From NCBI GenBank assembly GCA_038748065.1, contig JBCDJG010000003.1:62001-126000 (forward strand): 64,000 nucleotides of DNA, written 5' to 3'. The position numbers and the translations under genes were made by a program. Origin of the DNA: JBCDJG01 sp038748065. GTDB taxonomy: Bacteria > Pseudomonadota > Gammaproteobacteria > Pseudomonadales > Halieaceae. This document shows, piece after piece, positions 24,590-33,152 of the stretch; the stretch's first letter is position 1; every line of letters starts with the position of its first letter. Below the pieces are notes generated by a model. It worked only from the letters and a program-made list of their open reading frames with translations, was not told the DNA's origin and did not search any database.

Positions 24590-25269
24590 GTGCGATGCGT
24601 GAATGATCGGCTTCGTGGTTTCAGAAGCGTCCTGCGGTAGAAGACCACGCCGGCGAGCAGCATCGCGGCCAGCAGAGCAAGCCCGGCGCGGGATAGCGTC
24701 GGAATCGCTGAAGGCGGGGTCAGTGTTATAATTTGGCCCACTTCCTGAGGGTTAGTCCCAGCCAGATTCTGGCCCTCAAGTTCTTCGATGTCGTCACACG
24801 TTCCATCCACCACCTCGGAACAAGGGTACTGAAAAACCGCGCCAGCTGTGTATTCTCCATCAAGAAAATCGAATTCAAAGGCGTTGATAGGGTCGTCTAC
24901 CATCACACCAGTGGTGGGTGAGCCAAGCGAAAGGTCTAGCCCCGTGACATTGCCGAGCGCATCAGTTGAGACGGTAAATCCTGCCTGATCCCCGCCATAT
25001 TCGCGGGAGTTAGCCTCCGTATAAGTGAATAGCCCGTCGCTAATGCGCCAACGCGTGGCAAGGTTGTTGCCGGCCGGACCGATGGGAAAGGAAGCCAGAT
25101 TGGGCGGCAGCGGCTCTTCCGTGGTGAAAGTTCCGGAATACCGCATCGCAGTCGTATAGCTGCCCTCGGTAATACGCCAGTTATCGGAGGGCAGCTGATA
25201 GGTAGTCGCCAGTGCCTTGCCCGTTATACAACAGCATGCCAAAAAGGCCATCAGACGAGACATATACAC
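24586..25269 (-). CDS. Secreted protein with IPTL-CTERM sorting signal
   Basis: A 227-residue protein with signal peptide (MYMSRLMAFLACCCITGKAL, cleavage near ALA) and a C-terminal sorting tail: IPTLSRAGLALLAAMLLAGV followed by VFYRR. The IPTL motif, hydrophobic helix and basic end define the IPTL-CTERM group, a relative of PEP-CTERM proteins processed by exosortase-like enzymes. The middle part (NWRITEGSYTTAMRYSGTFT, FEFDFLDGEYTAGAVFQYP) is Gly/Thr-rich and beta-rich, typical of surface or matrix proteins, with no catalytic motif. No exosortase is in the window. Its 3' end overlaps the convergent outer-membrane gene by 4 bases. Confidence 0.75.
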   Translation of the reverse strand: MYMSRLMAFLACCCITGKALATTYQLPSDNWRITEGSYTTAMRYSGTFTTEEPLPPNLASFPIGPAGNNLATRWRISDGLFTYTEANSREYGGDQAGFTVSTDALGNVTGLDLSLGSPTTGVMVDDPINAFEFDFLDGEYTAGAVFQYPCSEVVDGTCDDIEELEGQNLAGTNPQEVGQIITLTPPSAIPTLSRAGLALLAAMLLAGVVFYRRTLLKPRSRSFTHRT

Positions 25270-25390
25270 TCCTAGGCGTGGTCTACAACGGCCTTTGAGA
25301 ATAGATCGTTTCGCCGGCTATTCATAGGACGAAATTCGTGCATGGCAGGTTTAGCACGTAGAGCCTGCAACAGCCGAAAGCAGGCCGCAC

Positions 25391-25415
25391 GTAAGGCACC
25401 TGCGTAAGGCACCTG
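25391..25415. repeat. Short tandem duplication
   Basis: GTAAGGCACCTGC at 25391-25403 is followed at once by GTAAGGCACCTG at 25404-25415. It lies in the non-coding stretch between the IPTL-CTERM gene and the glycosyltransferase. It looks like a local slippage duplication, with no clear function. Confidence 0.7.
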
Positions 25416-25446
25416 ATAGAGCAGGGAACGCACTGGCGCTAGAGCG

Positions 25447-25530
25447 CTACTCGAGCGAGGGCAGTGCAAATTTCTGGTAGTCTGCGAGGGTGTCGACGCC
25501 GTATGCGGGAAAAAATTCAATCAGAGAAAT
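25447..25530 (-). pseudogene. SDR-like C-terminal tail after the glycosyltransferase (fossil or -1 frameshift extension)
   Basis: On the minus strand the frame from 25530 to the TAG at 25447-25449 encodes 27 residues ending DTLADYQKFALPSLE. The intact SDR 2 kb upstream ends EALADYQDFAMPSF, and about 35 bases around it (GGTAGTCTGCGAG and flanks on the plus strand) are nearly the same in both places. So this is either the 3' end of a lost SDR copy or a real extension. It is the -1 frame of the glycosyltransferase and joins it exactly at a T-TTA-AAA heptamer (25530-25536). Confidence 0.5.
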
Positions 25531-27494
25531 TTTAAAGACGGATGGGTGGAGCGCCAGTTGTTAATTGCGCTTAGCCTGAGACTGTGTCCTCGATCCAGAT
25601 TAACCAGGGTCCGCCGGCCCATCAGCGACGCTGCGAGAGAAAAGGTTGAAAAGCGGGTTCCCTGTATGACGGCTTTGCAGCGGGAGAGGGCAAAATAGTC
25701 CAGCACCGCGTGACCGCCCACCTTTTCAACCAGGGTAGCATCCGGTGAGCTTGTAATTACGTCGCCACCACTGTCTTGCAGTAGGGCTATAAACTCTGCC
25801 ATATACTCGCTGTCATCCGAACAAACAAAGAGCTTTTTGCCGTCCTCGATGAGCTGGGTCGCGTGCTTGATCAGCCTCGTTTCGATATGGCGGAACTGTA
25901 TTTCATCCATTTCCCAGGGCGGCGGATAGTCGGTCAATTTGTCTTGCAGGCGTATATGTATGCCGAATCTCCCCTCAATGTCCGTGGGTAGCGCAGTTTC
26001 TACCAGCGGGGAGGGCTTTGTTGCCGTGGCTGCATCAATGAACGCATTGACGAACTGCGTTTCTGAGATCATCTCATTGAGGCCATACCAATTGCGCTGG
26101 GCATGTAAGGTCGGCGGCGGGTTTTGAGCGAATTTCGCGCCCGTTTGTAGAATGAACTGTGCGTTTTTGTCTTCCAGTTTGTGCCAGGATTTCTCGTTCT
26201 TCTCCGTCATCGAAAACCCCCTGGGCAGCGATAGGGCACCCGCGGGTGGGGCATCAACAAACTCCACGTCCTGCAGCGAGAAGAGCGAAGTGTCATACAC
26301 TGCCTTGAAACCCGGAAACTGCCGCCCGTCTTCCCAATTTAGTTTGATGGGTGTATTACCCATGGCAAGACGCATCAGGCTGATTGCCGCCCAACTGTCC
26401 AACAGGCGGTCGCCCAAGCCAGTAGCGCATTGCAGATCATGGAAGCAATAGCCGGTGTTATCACGCCCGCTGGTCGATAGAGGGATTCTCACAGACCGCT
26501 TCTGCCCTCCGGGTCCCTCCTTGACCCGGCTCATCACCTTGGACCGCTTTATCTCTACCTCCTCCCAGGCTTCAGGGGAGCCTCTGTTGGCAAGGTTGAG
26601 GTCAATCCCCTCGAGTGCAGGATTGAGGTAATGGGCAAATTCCCCTACGGCGGACGTGCATTTAAGCAGGTAGTCGGTTCCAGACAACAACAGACAATCA
26701 AGCAGAACCTCGAGCCCCTTTTGATAGCCTTTATCATCGTCTACTTCAAAAGGATTGACGTCTGAATCACCCCTGAGTACGTCAATAGAACACGCCCTGG
26801 AGGCATAGCGCGCCTTAAAGTCGTTGAGGAACTGGGTCTGGTCGGTGGCCACAAAAATCTTCGTGTAGCCCTTATCCAAAAGCGCATCGATATGAGGATA
26901 GTACTCGCTGGGCGGAACAATTCTCATCAGGTCGTTTGGGCCCTCCGCTGAGCCCTTGTCCGTGCCTCGGATATGAACACCAATCACTTTGTCTGTACTG
27001 GCGAATAGCTCTTTGCGTGTTCTGGCCAAATGTTCAGCAATGTGAGGCTTCAAGCACAAGCCTTTCTCAACCAGTTTGTTGGCTTTCTCCCGCTCGTGCC
27101 GGTACCAGGCTTCATCGATCTTTTCGCCGCGGCGGTCTCCGTAGGGATAGGAAAAGATGCTCTGCCGTCGTTTATTGTGGAGAGCCCACAGGGAGGCGTT
27201 GTTCAACATGCCCACGTTGTCGCGGGTCAGGGAATCCTGTGGATCAGTAATGCGCTCCATGAGTTGCTCGAAGGTTATTCCGTCAACCGGCTCGAAGTAG
27301 TAGTCCCACATATTGCTGCCATGCTTTTCAGAGTAAAAAGCATTCTTCCCATTGCCTGACCTGGGCCCAAAGTGAACTACAGGCCGAAAACCATTCTCCC
27401 AGGCGTAACACGCCTGATTTAGCGCAAAGGTCACGTAAGCAAAAAAGCCCGCGTGTGAATGGTTTATACGCGCAATCAGAAAGCGTTCTTCCAT
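25521..27494 (-). CDS. Two-module NodZ/alpha-1,6-fucosyltransferase-like glycosyltransferase
   Basis: A 657-residue cytoplasmic protein with two glycosyltransferase modules of the NodZ/GT23-like type. Module 1: IGVHIRGTDKG at 171-181 (donor phosphate Arg), FVATDQ at 214-219, and KCTSAVGEFAHYL near 278-290. Module 2: GIHIRLQDK at 511-519, VCSDDS at 557-562, and GTRFSTFSLAAS at 612-623. These correspond to the three peptide motifs shared by fucosyltransferases. GT23 enzymes move fucose from GDP-fucose; the donor and acceptor here are unknown. The codon and base composition look less GC-rich than the flanks, hinting at transfer. It follows the SDR gene by 46 bases, probably the same transcript. 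Confidence 0.72.
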   Translation of the reverse strand: MEERFLIARINHSHAGFFAYVTFALNQACYAWENGFRPVVHFGPRSGNGKNAFYSEKHGSNMWDYYFEPVDGITFEQLMERITDPQDSLTRDNVGMLNNASLWALHNKRRQSIFSYPYGDRRGEKIDEAWYRHEREKANKLVEKGLCLKPHIAEHLARTRKELFASTDKVIGVHIRGTDKGSAEGPNDLMRIVPPSEYYPHIDALLDKGYTKIFVATDQTQFLNDFKARYASRACSIDVLRGDSDVNPFEVDDDKGYQKGLEVLLDCLLLSGTDYLLKCTSAVGEFAHYLNPALEGIDLNLANRGSPEAWEEVEIKRSKVMSRVKEGPGGQKRSVRIPLSTSGRDNTGYCFHDLQCATGLGDRLLDSWAAISLMRLAMGNTPIKLNWEDGRQFPGFKAVYDTSLFSLQDVEFVDAPPAGALSLPRGFSMTEKNEKSWHKLEDKNAQFILQTGAKFAQNPPPTLHAQRNWYGLNEMISETQFVNAFIDAATATKPSPLVETALPTDIEGRFGIHIRLQDKLTDYPPPWEMDEIQFRHIETRLIKHATQLIEDGKKLFVCSDDSEYMAEFIALLQDSGGDVITSSPDATLVEKVGGHAVLDYFALSRCKAVIQGTRFSTFSLAASLMGRRTLVNLDRGHSLRLSAINNWRSTHPSLKFL

Positions 27495-27540
27495 TGGCTC
27501 CCCCGTCTGACATTACTCTTTAGCGGCACCCGGCTATCGC

Positions 27541-28419
27541 CTAGAAAGAGGGCATTGCAAAATCCTGGTAGTCTGCGAGCGCCTCGCTACTCTTAGTCCG
27601 CTCGAAGGCCTCCTCAACGTTGCGGAAACGGCTGGTGATCAATACGCCGTAGGTTGGGTGTGTGAAGACATAGAGCTCTTTTGCCTGCAGTGCTTCAACG
27701 AGCCGCTCGGCAACGGCTGCCACGGGCATGCCTTCTTCCACCACTTTCGCTAGCATGCCGCCGAGTTCTTCTTCCGAGCGATTGCCTCCAGTGGCTTCTC
27801 CGCTGTAGCGCTGCGGCCGATTGCGCTCCGATTTATGAATTCGCGTCTGCGCGAAACCCGGGCACAGAACGCAGGCGTGGATGCCTTCCGGCTCGAGCTC
27901 GAAGGCCCAGTTTTCCGTCATCGCGACAACGGCTGCTTTTGTTGCAGAGTAGGGCGTGGCCAGGGGGAGACTGGTGAAGCCCGCCATGGAGGCCACATTC
28001 ACGACCCAGCCGCCCTCACCGTGGGCCTTGATGTGCGGCACGATGGCGCGGGTGCCGTGCACAACGCCCATCAGGTTCACGTCCAGCACCCACTGCCAGG
28101 TCAGGCTGTCGGTTTCTTCGATCGTACCACCGCTGCCGCCAACGCCGGCGTTATTGACGACCATGTGCAGCTTGCCGAATCGCGCCAGGGCCTGTTCAGC
28201 GACGTTTTGCCACTGGCTCGCATTGGCCACGTCCAGTTCTGCGGCCAGTACCGGGATTCCTGCCGCGGACAGGCTCTCTTCAGCCTGCTGTAATTGCTCG
28301 ACGTTGATATCAGCAATCACGATATTCATGCCCCGAGCGCCCAGGGCCTGGGCCACAGCCAGGCCAATGCCCTCGGCGCCACCGCTGATCACGGCGGTTT
28401 TGTCCTGGAAAATATTCAT
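27541..28419 (-). CDS. SDR-family dehydrogenase
   Basis: A 292-residue classical SDR: SGGAEGIG near 12-19, IADINVE (Asp for NAD preference), VVNNAGVGG near 87-95, catalytic Ser in VVNVASMAG near 142, and Y156-SATK as the Tyr-x3-Lys pair. The C-terminal ~60 residues (ELYVFTHPTYGVLITSRFRN and on) are the extension common in SDRs of lipid and polyketide metabolism in proteobacteria. It is upstream of the two-module glycosyltransferase on the same strand; a sugar or lipid substrate is possible but not shown. Its final codons have a partial copy at 25447-25490. Confidence 0.9.
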   Translation of the reverse strand: MNIFQDKTAVISGGAEGIGLAVAQALGARGMNIVIADINVEQLQQAEESLSAAGIPVLAAELDVANASQWQNVAEQALARFGKLHMVVNNAGVGGSGGTIEETDSLTWQWVLDVNLMGVVHGTRAIVPHIKAHGEGGWVVNVASMAGFTSLPLATPYSATKAAVVAMTENWAFELEPEGIHACVLCPGFAQTRIHKSERNRPQRYSGEATGGNRSEEELGGMLAKVVEEGMPVAAVAERLVEALQAKELYVFTHPTYGVLITSRFRNVEEAFERTKSSEALADYQDFAMPSF

Positions 28420-28542
28420 CGGAGATTCCTTATGATAAGTGGGCAGAGCAGTGACTATAGTGAGGTGTTACGGGCGCGACAAGCACCCCCGTGATATCGG
28501 TGCCGGTGCTATTCTTCCCCTATGTCTTGGTGCGGTGTTTCC

Positions 28543-30240
28543 ATGCAGTGGCTACGCGGATTGGCCCGGGCGCTTATCGGCGTGGTGCCGCTCATTGCGC
28601 CGGCCTTCGCGGACTCTCAGGCCTGCCTGGAGGTGCAGCCGCAGACTGAGTCAGCGCTTTTTCAGTTCGTGCCCTCGGCCGACCACGATGCGCTGGCGAC
28701 GCAGATACCGCCCGGTGCCATCATTCGCAATATTCGTGTTACGCGCTTCGCCGTTTTCGACAGGGAGGATCCGGAGGAAGACAATCGCATCTATCGCTGG
28801 GCCAATGACTTTCACTCGACAACGCGGGAGTGGGTCATACGAGATCAGCTCCTGTTCACCGAGGGCGACCGCTACCAGCTGGTGCAGATGCAGGAGTCGG
28901 AACGCATACTGCGCGATCTGCGCTTTATCTTCGACGCTACCGTACGCGCTTACCGGCGCTGTGGCGATGAAGTGGACGTCGAGGTTTATACCCGTGATAT
29001 ATGGACGCTGACTCCTCTACTATCCTTCACTCGCAGCGGCGGCGAGAACGAATACACCATCGGCATACGCGATTCCAACTTCCTCGGTACCGGCAAGGCC
29101 GTCACGGTGCGCTACGAACAGGATGAGGAGCGCTCCGGTGTGAATCTGCTGTATTCAGACCCGGCCATCATGGGCAGCCGCTGGCGCGGGCGCATCACGC
29201 TGACCGACAACGACGATGGCCACGAGCGTGGCCTCAACATCGTGCGGCCTTTTTACTCGGTCTATGAAACCTGGAGCGCGGGCCTGGCCGTCGAAGATGT
29301 GAAGCTGGAGGAGAACCTCTTTTTCCGTGGTGATGAGGTGGCGGAATTCAACCGTGAGACACAAATGTTCCGTCTTTTCGGTGGGCTGGCCGACGATCCG
29401 CAGCCGGACAAGCAAATTGGCCGCTGGCTGTTTGGCTACCGCTATGAAGACAACGAGTTCAGCTTCAGTGATTCGGATATCCCACCGCCGGAGCTGCCTG
29501 CGGATCGTACCTACAGCTATCCGTTCGCGGGCTTCCAGTCGCTGGAGGATGAGTTCGTCAAACTCTACAACTTTGACTATCTCGGCCGCACAGAAGATGT
29601 CTATGTCGGCGAGCGCTACCGCTGGACCCTGGGCTATTCACCGGAAGCGCTTGGCGGCACCCGCGACCAGATTGCGCTGCAGGGCAACTATGGCAACACC
29701 CTCAAGGCCATCCAGAAAACCGTCTGGACAGTAGAGGGCGAGTTGGACGGTTTCTACAATATTGATGATGAATCCTTCGAAAACCTGTGGCTGACCGCGG
29801 AGACACGCTACCACCACCGGCAGGCCGAACGCTGGGCCGTGTTTGCCCGCCTGCGCCTGGACTACACCGATGGCCTGACGATTGATCGTCAGCTGACCCT
29901 GGGCGGCGACAACGGCCTCAGGGGTTACGACCGCAATTACCAGGTGGGCGATCGGTCTTACGTTTTCAACCTTGAGCAGCGCTACTACTCGGATTGGCAC
30001 CCCTTCCGGCTGGTTCGCGTGGGCCTGGCCGCGTTCTTCGACGTCGGGCGCGCGTGGTTCGACGGTGAAGATAACGGCTCCAATGGCGATGTGCTCGCTA
30101 ACGCCGGTTTCGGCCTGCGTTTTAACTCAAGCCGCGCCGAAAAAGGCAGTGTCATCCATGTCGACCTGGCCTTTCCCTTTATGACGGACGATGATGTTGA
30201 TAGTGTTCAGTTCCTGATCTCGGTGCGGGATCGCTTCTAG
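28543..30240 (+). CDS. BamA/TamA-like outer-membrane protein
   Basis: About 565 residues. I take the ATG at 28543, which begins the signal peptide directly (MQWLRGLARALIGVVPLIAP, cleavage near AFA); an ATG at 28522 is also possible. The first ~150 mature residues resemble a POTRA domain (IIRNIRVTRFAVFDRE, VQMQESERILRDLRFIFDAT). The rest is a 16-strand Omp85 barrel with GGDNGLRGYDRNYQVGDRSY near 460-480, containing the lid-lock motif region (RGY), and a C-terminal VQFLISVRDRF ending in Phe. Omp85 proteins insert or export proteins across the outer membrane. The single POTRA-like domain suggests a specialised member rather than BamA itself. Confidence 0.85.
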   Translation: MQWLRGLARALIGVVPLIAPAFADSQACLEVQPQTESALFQFVPSADHDALATQIPPGAIIRNIRVTRFAVFDREDPEEDNRIYRWANDFHSTTREWVIRDQLLFTEGDRYQLVQMQESERILRDLRFIFDATVRAYRRCGDEVDVEVYTRDIWTLTPLLSFTRSGGENEYTIGIRDSNFLGTGKAVTVRYEQDEERSGVNLLYSDPAIMGSRWRGRITLTDNDDGHERGLNIVRPFYSVYETWSAGLAVEDVKLEENLFFRGDEVAEFNRETQMFRLFGGLADDPQPDKQIGRWLFGYRYEDNEFSFSDSDIPPPELPADRTYSYPFAGFQSLEDEFVKLYNFDYLGRTEDVYVGERYRWTLGYSPEALGGTRDQIALQGNYGNTLKAIQKTVWTVEGELDGFYNIDDESFENLWLTAETRYHHRQAERWAVFARLRLDYTDGLTIDRQLTLGGDNGLRGYDRNYQVGDRSYVFNLEQRYYSDWHPFRLVRVGLAAFFDVGRAWFDGEDNGSNGDVLANAGFGLRFNSSRAEKGSVIHVDLAFPFMTDDDVDSVQFLISVRDRF

Positions 30241-30268
30241 CCTTCCGCCAAAAAAGGAAAATACTGTC

Positions 30269-30892
30269 ATGGAAAACCGCAGCGCAGCACGTGCCGTCTC
30301 GCTGAGTCTCGTCCTTGGCCTGCTGTGCAGTTTGTGGGCCACGGTCAGCGTGCGGGCCGCTGACCCGGCGCTCGCTGCCAAAGGCGGCTACGAGGGCCGC
30401 ATACGCCTGGTGCGCTTCCTCGATGAGCCTGACGGTTACTGCTTCGATGTGCCGGGCCCGGTAGGCAATCGCTTTACCCAGTTCCCGCTGGTGGCCCACA
30501 CCTGTCATTTTGACCCGCTGGCAGATCAGGTTTTTGAGTTCAACACACGCGGCAGTGGCCAGCTGCGCTGGACCTATGAAGAAGAGGATTTGTGCTTCGA
30601 GGCTCTCGGCACTGACAGCGGTGTAAATATCGACCTGCGCGCCTGCGGTGCCAGTGCACAGCAACGCTTTGAGTACACGGGCCTGGGTGAGTTCAAATTG
30701 GTGGGCTCAGAGCTGTGCATCCACGTCGAGAAAACCGGCCCGGGTATTGGCGAGTCCGCCGGAGAGGGCCAAGATCGCTACGGCCGCGGTAATTCGGTGA
30801 ATGCGCAATTCACCCACCTGATGCGTCGCCTGGAATTGCGCACTTGCGGCACTGAGGATCCGTCCATGTCGCGCTGGCAGAGCACCGACTGA
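30269..30892 (+). CDS. Secreted beta-trefoil/ricin-lectin-like protein of unknown function
   Basis: A 207-residue protein with signal peptide (VSLSLVLGLLCSLWATVSVR, cleavage near RAA). The mature part has paired blocks such as EDLCFEALGTDSGVNIDLRA followed by CGASAQQRFEYTG, then ELCIHVEK, then LRRLELRTCGTED. The spacing of LC, LRxC and QxF resembles a ricin-type beta-trefoil repeat, so carbohydrate binding is plausible. Six cysteines could make disulfides. I do not know a named homologue. It follows the BamA/TamA-like gene by 28 bases with AAGGA before the ATG, so it may be a client or partner of that barrel. Confidence 0.6.
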   Translation: MENRSAARAVSLSLVLGLLCSLWATVSVRAADPALAAKGGYEGRIRLVRFLDEPDGYCFDVPGPVGNRFTQFPLVAHTCHFDPLADQVFEFNTRGSGQLRWTYEEEDLCFEALGTDSGVNIDLRACGASAQQRFEYTGLGEFKLVGSELCIHVEKTGPGIGESAGEGQDRYGRGNSVNAQFTHLMRRLELRTCGTEDPSMSRWQSTD

Positions 30893-30899
30893 GCCGGCC

Positions 30900-33002
30900 T
30901 TAGAAGCTTGCACTGACTTCCAGGCCTGCGTTGCGCGGATCACCCACCCAGGCCTCCGTGTCAGAGCGGCGGCCCGTAAAGTACTCTTCGTCGAACAGGT
31001 TGTTCACGTAGGCGCTGACGCGAAAGCGCTTGAACTGCCAGCCGATCATGCCGTTCACCAGCACATTGCTGTCCACTTCGGTGTTCGCGCCGTTATCGAT
31101 TTCCTGGAAAAAAGCGTCGGTATAGCTGGCGGCGAGGCTGGCGAAGAAGCCATTACTATGGAAGTACTCGCCGCCCAGCGATGCCGTTAGCGGTGGTGCG
31201 TCGGTGAACTCGTTGCCCTCGCAGTTGCCGCGATCACAGATAGGGTCGGGGAAGTCACCCAGTTCCGTTTCAATGAGCCCGAGCGCCGCGTAGATACTCA
31301 GCCCATTACCAAACAGGTAGCGCATCTCCACCTCGGCACCATAGGAGCTGGAGTCTCCGGCGTTGAAGGTATTGGTCAGGATTGGCACATCAGGGTTGGA
31401 TACGGTCACCTGCTGGTCGCTGTAGTCGTTGTAGAACACATTAGCGCCCAGCGTCAGGCGATTGTCGACGGCGCTCACGCGGTAGGCTAACTCATAGGTC
31501 CACACGAATTCAGGGTCCACTTCATTGACCTGAGACCGGTCGGAGACCAGGGTTTCGGTAAATCCCTGGCGGTAGCCGCGGCCAGCCGTAAAGGCAAGGG
31601 TCTGGTTGTCGTGCAGATCATAGGCCACCGCCAGCTTCGGCAGGAAAACGTCATCGCTGGTCTCCTGGTCGACCAGGCTAGGGCCTGAGATCGCCGACGT
31701 CACGTCTGACTGGGTACTGATGGTGTCGTCCTGGTAACGACCGCCCAAGGTAAACGACAGGCGGCTGCTGGCCTGCCAGCGGAAGTCGCCGTAGAGCGCC
31801 CAGGTTTCTGTGCGGCGCTCGAAGGTGCCGTCCTGGATGACCAGGCCAAAAGACTCGATAAAGGAATCGGTGGTGCCGTCAAAGTCTGCATAGAAGATGC
31901 CCGCAATGCCGGTCCACCCCGCTCGCTCTTCGTTCAGCTCGAGCAGCAGCTCCTGGGTGAAGTCGCTGTCATTGCGAGTATCCTCGCGGAAGTATCGATC
32001 AGAGGAGGGCACGCTGCCGATCTCCAGATCGCTATCGTTGTAGGCGCTGATAGAGCGCAGCGTCATGCCGCCACCGAGGTCGTAGCTGATATCGGCAGCG
32101 TAGTTCTGCAGGTCCATCTCGCGCGACTCGGCAAACACCGATGAGCCGTTAAAGACGCGATCAAAAAAATCCGGGCCTGTGACAGGCGTAGACGAGGGGC
32201 TATCAAAGACGTCGTTGTAGGTCAGCAGTATGCTTAGATCCTCCAGCGTCGCCGGCTCCCAAAGCAGCTTGGCGCGCACGTTGTGGAATTCATCGTCGGC
32301 GAAAAATTCGTTTTCCCGGTCCTCAAACTCGACGTCGTCCGTTCTCTCCCGGTATTCGCCGCTGAGGCGGTAGGCGAGTTCGTTGCCAATGATCGGGCCC
32401 GACAGCGCCGCTGCGATCTCTCTCCGATCCAATTCGCCGTAGATTGCGCGTAGCGCATACTCCGGCTCATAAGTTGGGTCCTTGCTCTTGATAACGACTG
32501 CGCCCGCCAGGGCATTGCGGCCGTGCGTTGTGCTCTGTGGGCCTCGGTGTACTTCGATTTGCTCAACGTCCCAGACGCCACGGGAGCCGCGCTTGAGCCC
32601 TTCGGCCGACTGCGTTACGCCGTCGATGATGACCGAGATCAAGGCGGCGGAGTTGGCCGGCTGGACGCCGTCGGCGTTAATGCCGCGAATGGCGATGCTG
32701 TTGGTGCCCGTGCCCTCAGTGAAGGCGCGCACGTTGGCCATGCGCAGGTAAACACCCTGCGTATCGCCCACGTCATGGGCCTCGAGGTCATCGGCAGTGA
32801 CGATGCCAACGCTGCCGAAAGTATCGAGGTAGGAGCGCTCAACCTTTTCGCCATAGACCAGCACCTGCTCCAAGACCTTCGAGCTGTCCGCGGAGGGGGT
32901 GTTGTCTGCAGCAGGCGCACCCGCAGACTGATCCTGGGCCAGGGCGACGGGTGCCAACAGCACCGTTATGAGTAGCGCGGCGCGCGAGGGGGTGGAAGTC
33001 AT
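30900..33002 (-). CDS. TonB-dependent receptor, probably iron-regulated
   Basis: A 700-residue outer-membrane receptor. Signal peptide MTSTPSRAALLITVLLAPVA; TonB-box-like segment VLEQVLVYGEK near 42-52; plug domain with AIRGINADGVQPAN, VIIDGV and VEQIEVHRGPQSTTHGRNAL near 150-170; then a 22-strand barrel closing with FRVSAYVNNLFDEEYFTGRR and a C-terminal SF. Such receptors take up ferric siderophores, haem, cobalamin or sugars using TonB energy. A Fur-box-like sequence lies 23 bases upstream, supporting iron control and a siderophore-type ligand (inference). No TonB or ABC partners are adjacent. Confidence 0.93.
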   Translation of the reverse strand: MTSTPSRAALLITVLLAPVALAQDQSAGAPAADNTPSADSSKVLEQVLVYGEKVERSYLDTFGSVGIVTADDLEAHDVGDTQGVYLRMANVRAFTEGTGTNSIAIRGINADGVQPANSAALISVIIDGVTQSAEGLKRGSRGVWDVEQIEVHRGPQSTTHGRNALAGAVVIKSKDPTYEPEYALRAIYGELDRREIAAALSGPIIGNELAYRLSGEYRERTDDVEFEDRENEFFADDEFHNVRAKLLWEPATLEDLSILLTYNDVFDSPSSTPVTGPDFFDRVFNGSSVFAESREMDLQNYAADISYDLGGGMTLRSISAYNDSDLEIGSVPSSDRYFREDTRNDSDFTQELLLELNEERAGWTGIAGIFYADFDGTTDSFIESFGLVIQDGTFERRTETWALYGDFRWQASSRLSFTLGGRYQDDTISTQSDVTSAISGPSLVDQETSDDVFLPKLAVAYDLHDNQTLAFTAGRGYRQGFTETLVSDRSQVNEVDPEFVWTYELAYRVSAVDNRLTLGANVFYNDYSDQQVTVSNPDVPILTNTFNAGDSSSYGAEVEMRYLFGNGLSIYAALGLIETELGDFPDPICDRGNCEGNEFTDAPPLTASLGGEYFHSNGFFASLAASYTDAFFQEIDNGANTEVDSNVLVNGMIGWQFKRFRVSAYVNNLFDEEYFTGRRSDTEAWVGDPRNAGLEVSASF

Positions 33003-33024
33003 GGGGGGCCTTGCATGAGTTTTA

Positions 33025-33043
33025 CAAGATGATAACCATTCTC
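33025..33043 (-). promoter_or_regulatory. Fur-box-like operator
   Basis: The minus-strand sequence GAGAATGGTTATCATCTTG matches the 19-base Fur consensus (GATAATGATTATCATTATC) at 14 positions, including the central TTATCAT. It lies 23 bases before the TonB receptor start, where a promoter is expected. The match was counted by eye. Confidence 0.6.
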
Positions 33044-33152
33044 AATAGCGTGGATCAAGCGATACCGGTTGCTACGCCTGACGCTCGCTTTTCCGCGCCC
33101 GAGGCAGGATGATATGGGGCGAGCGCCATAAGCGGCCCGACAAGGACAGCGC

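Noticed and set aside
25272..25520. An 82-residue minus-strand open frame between the IPTL-CTERM gene and glycosyltransferase
   Set aside because: Its sequence is Ser/Arg/Ala-rich without a motif, whereas another frame of the same DNA carries the SDR-like tail.
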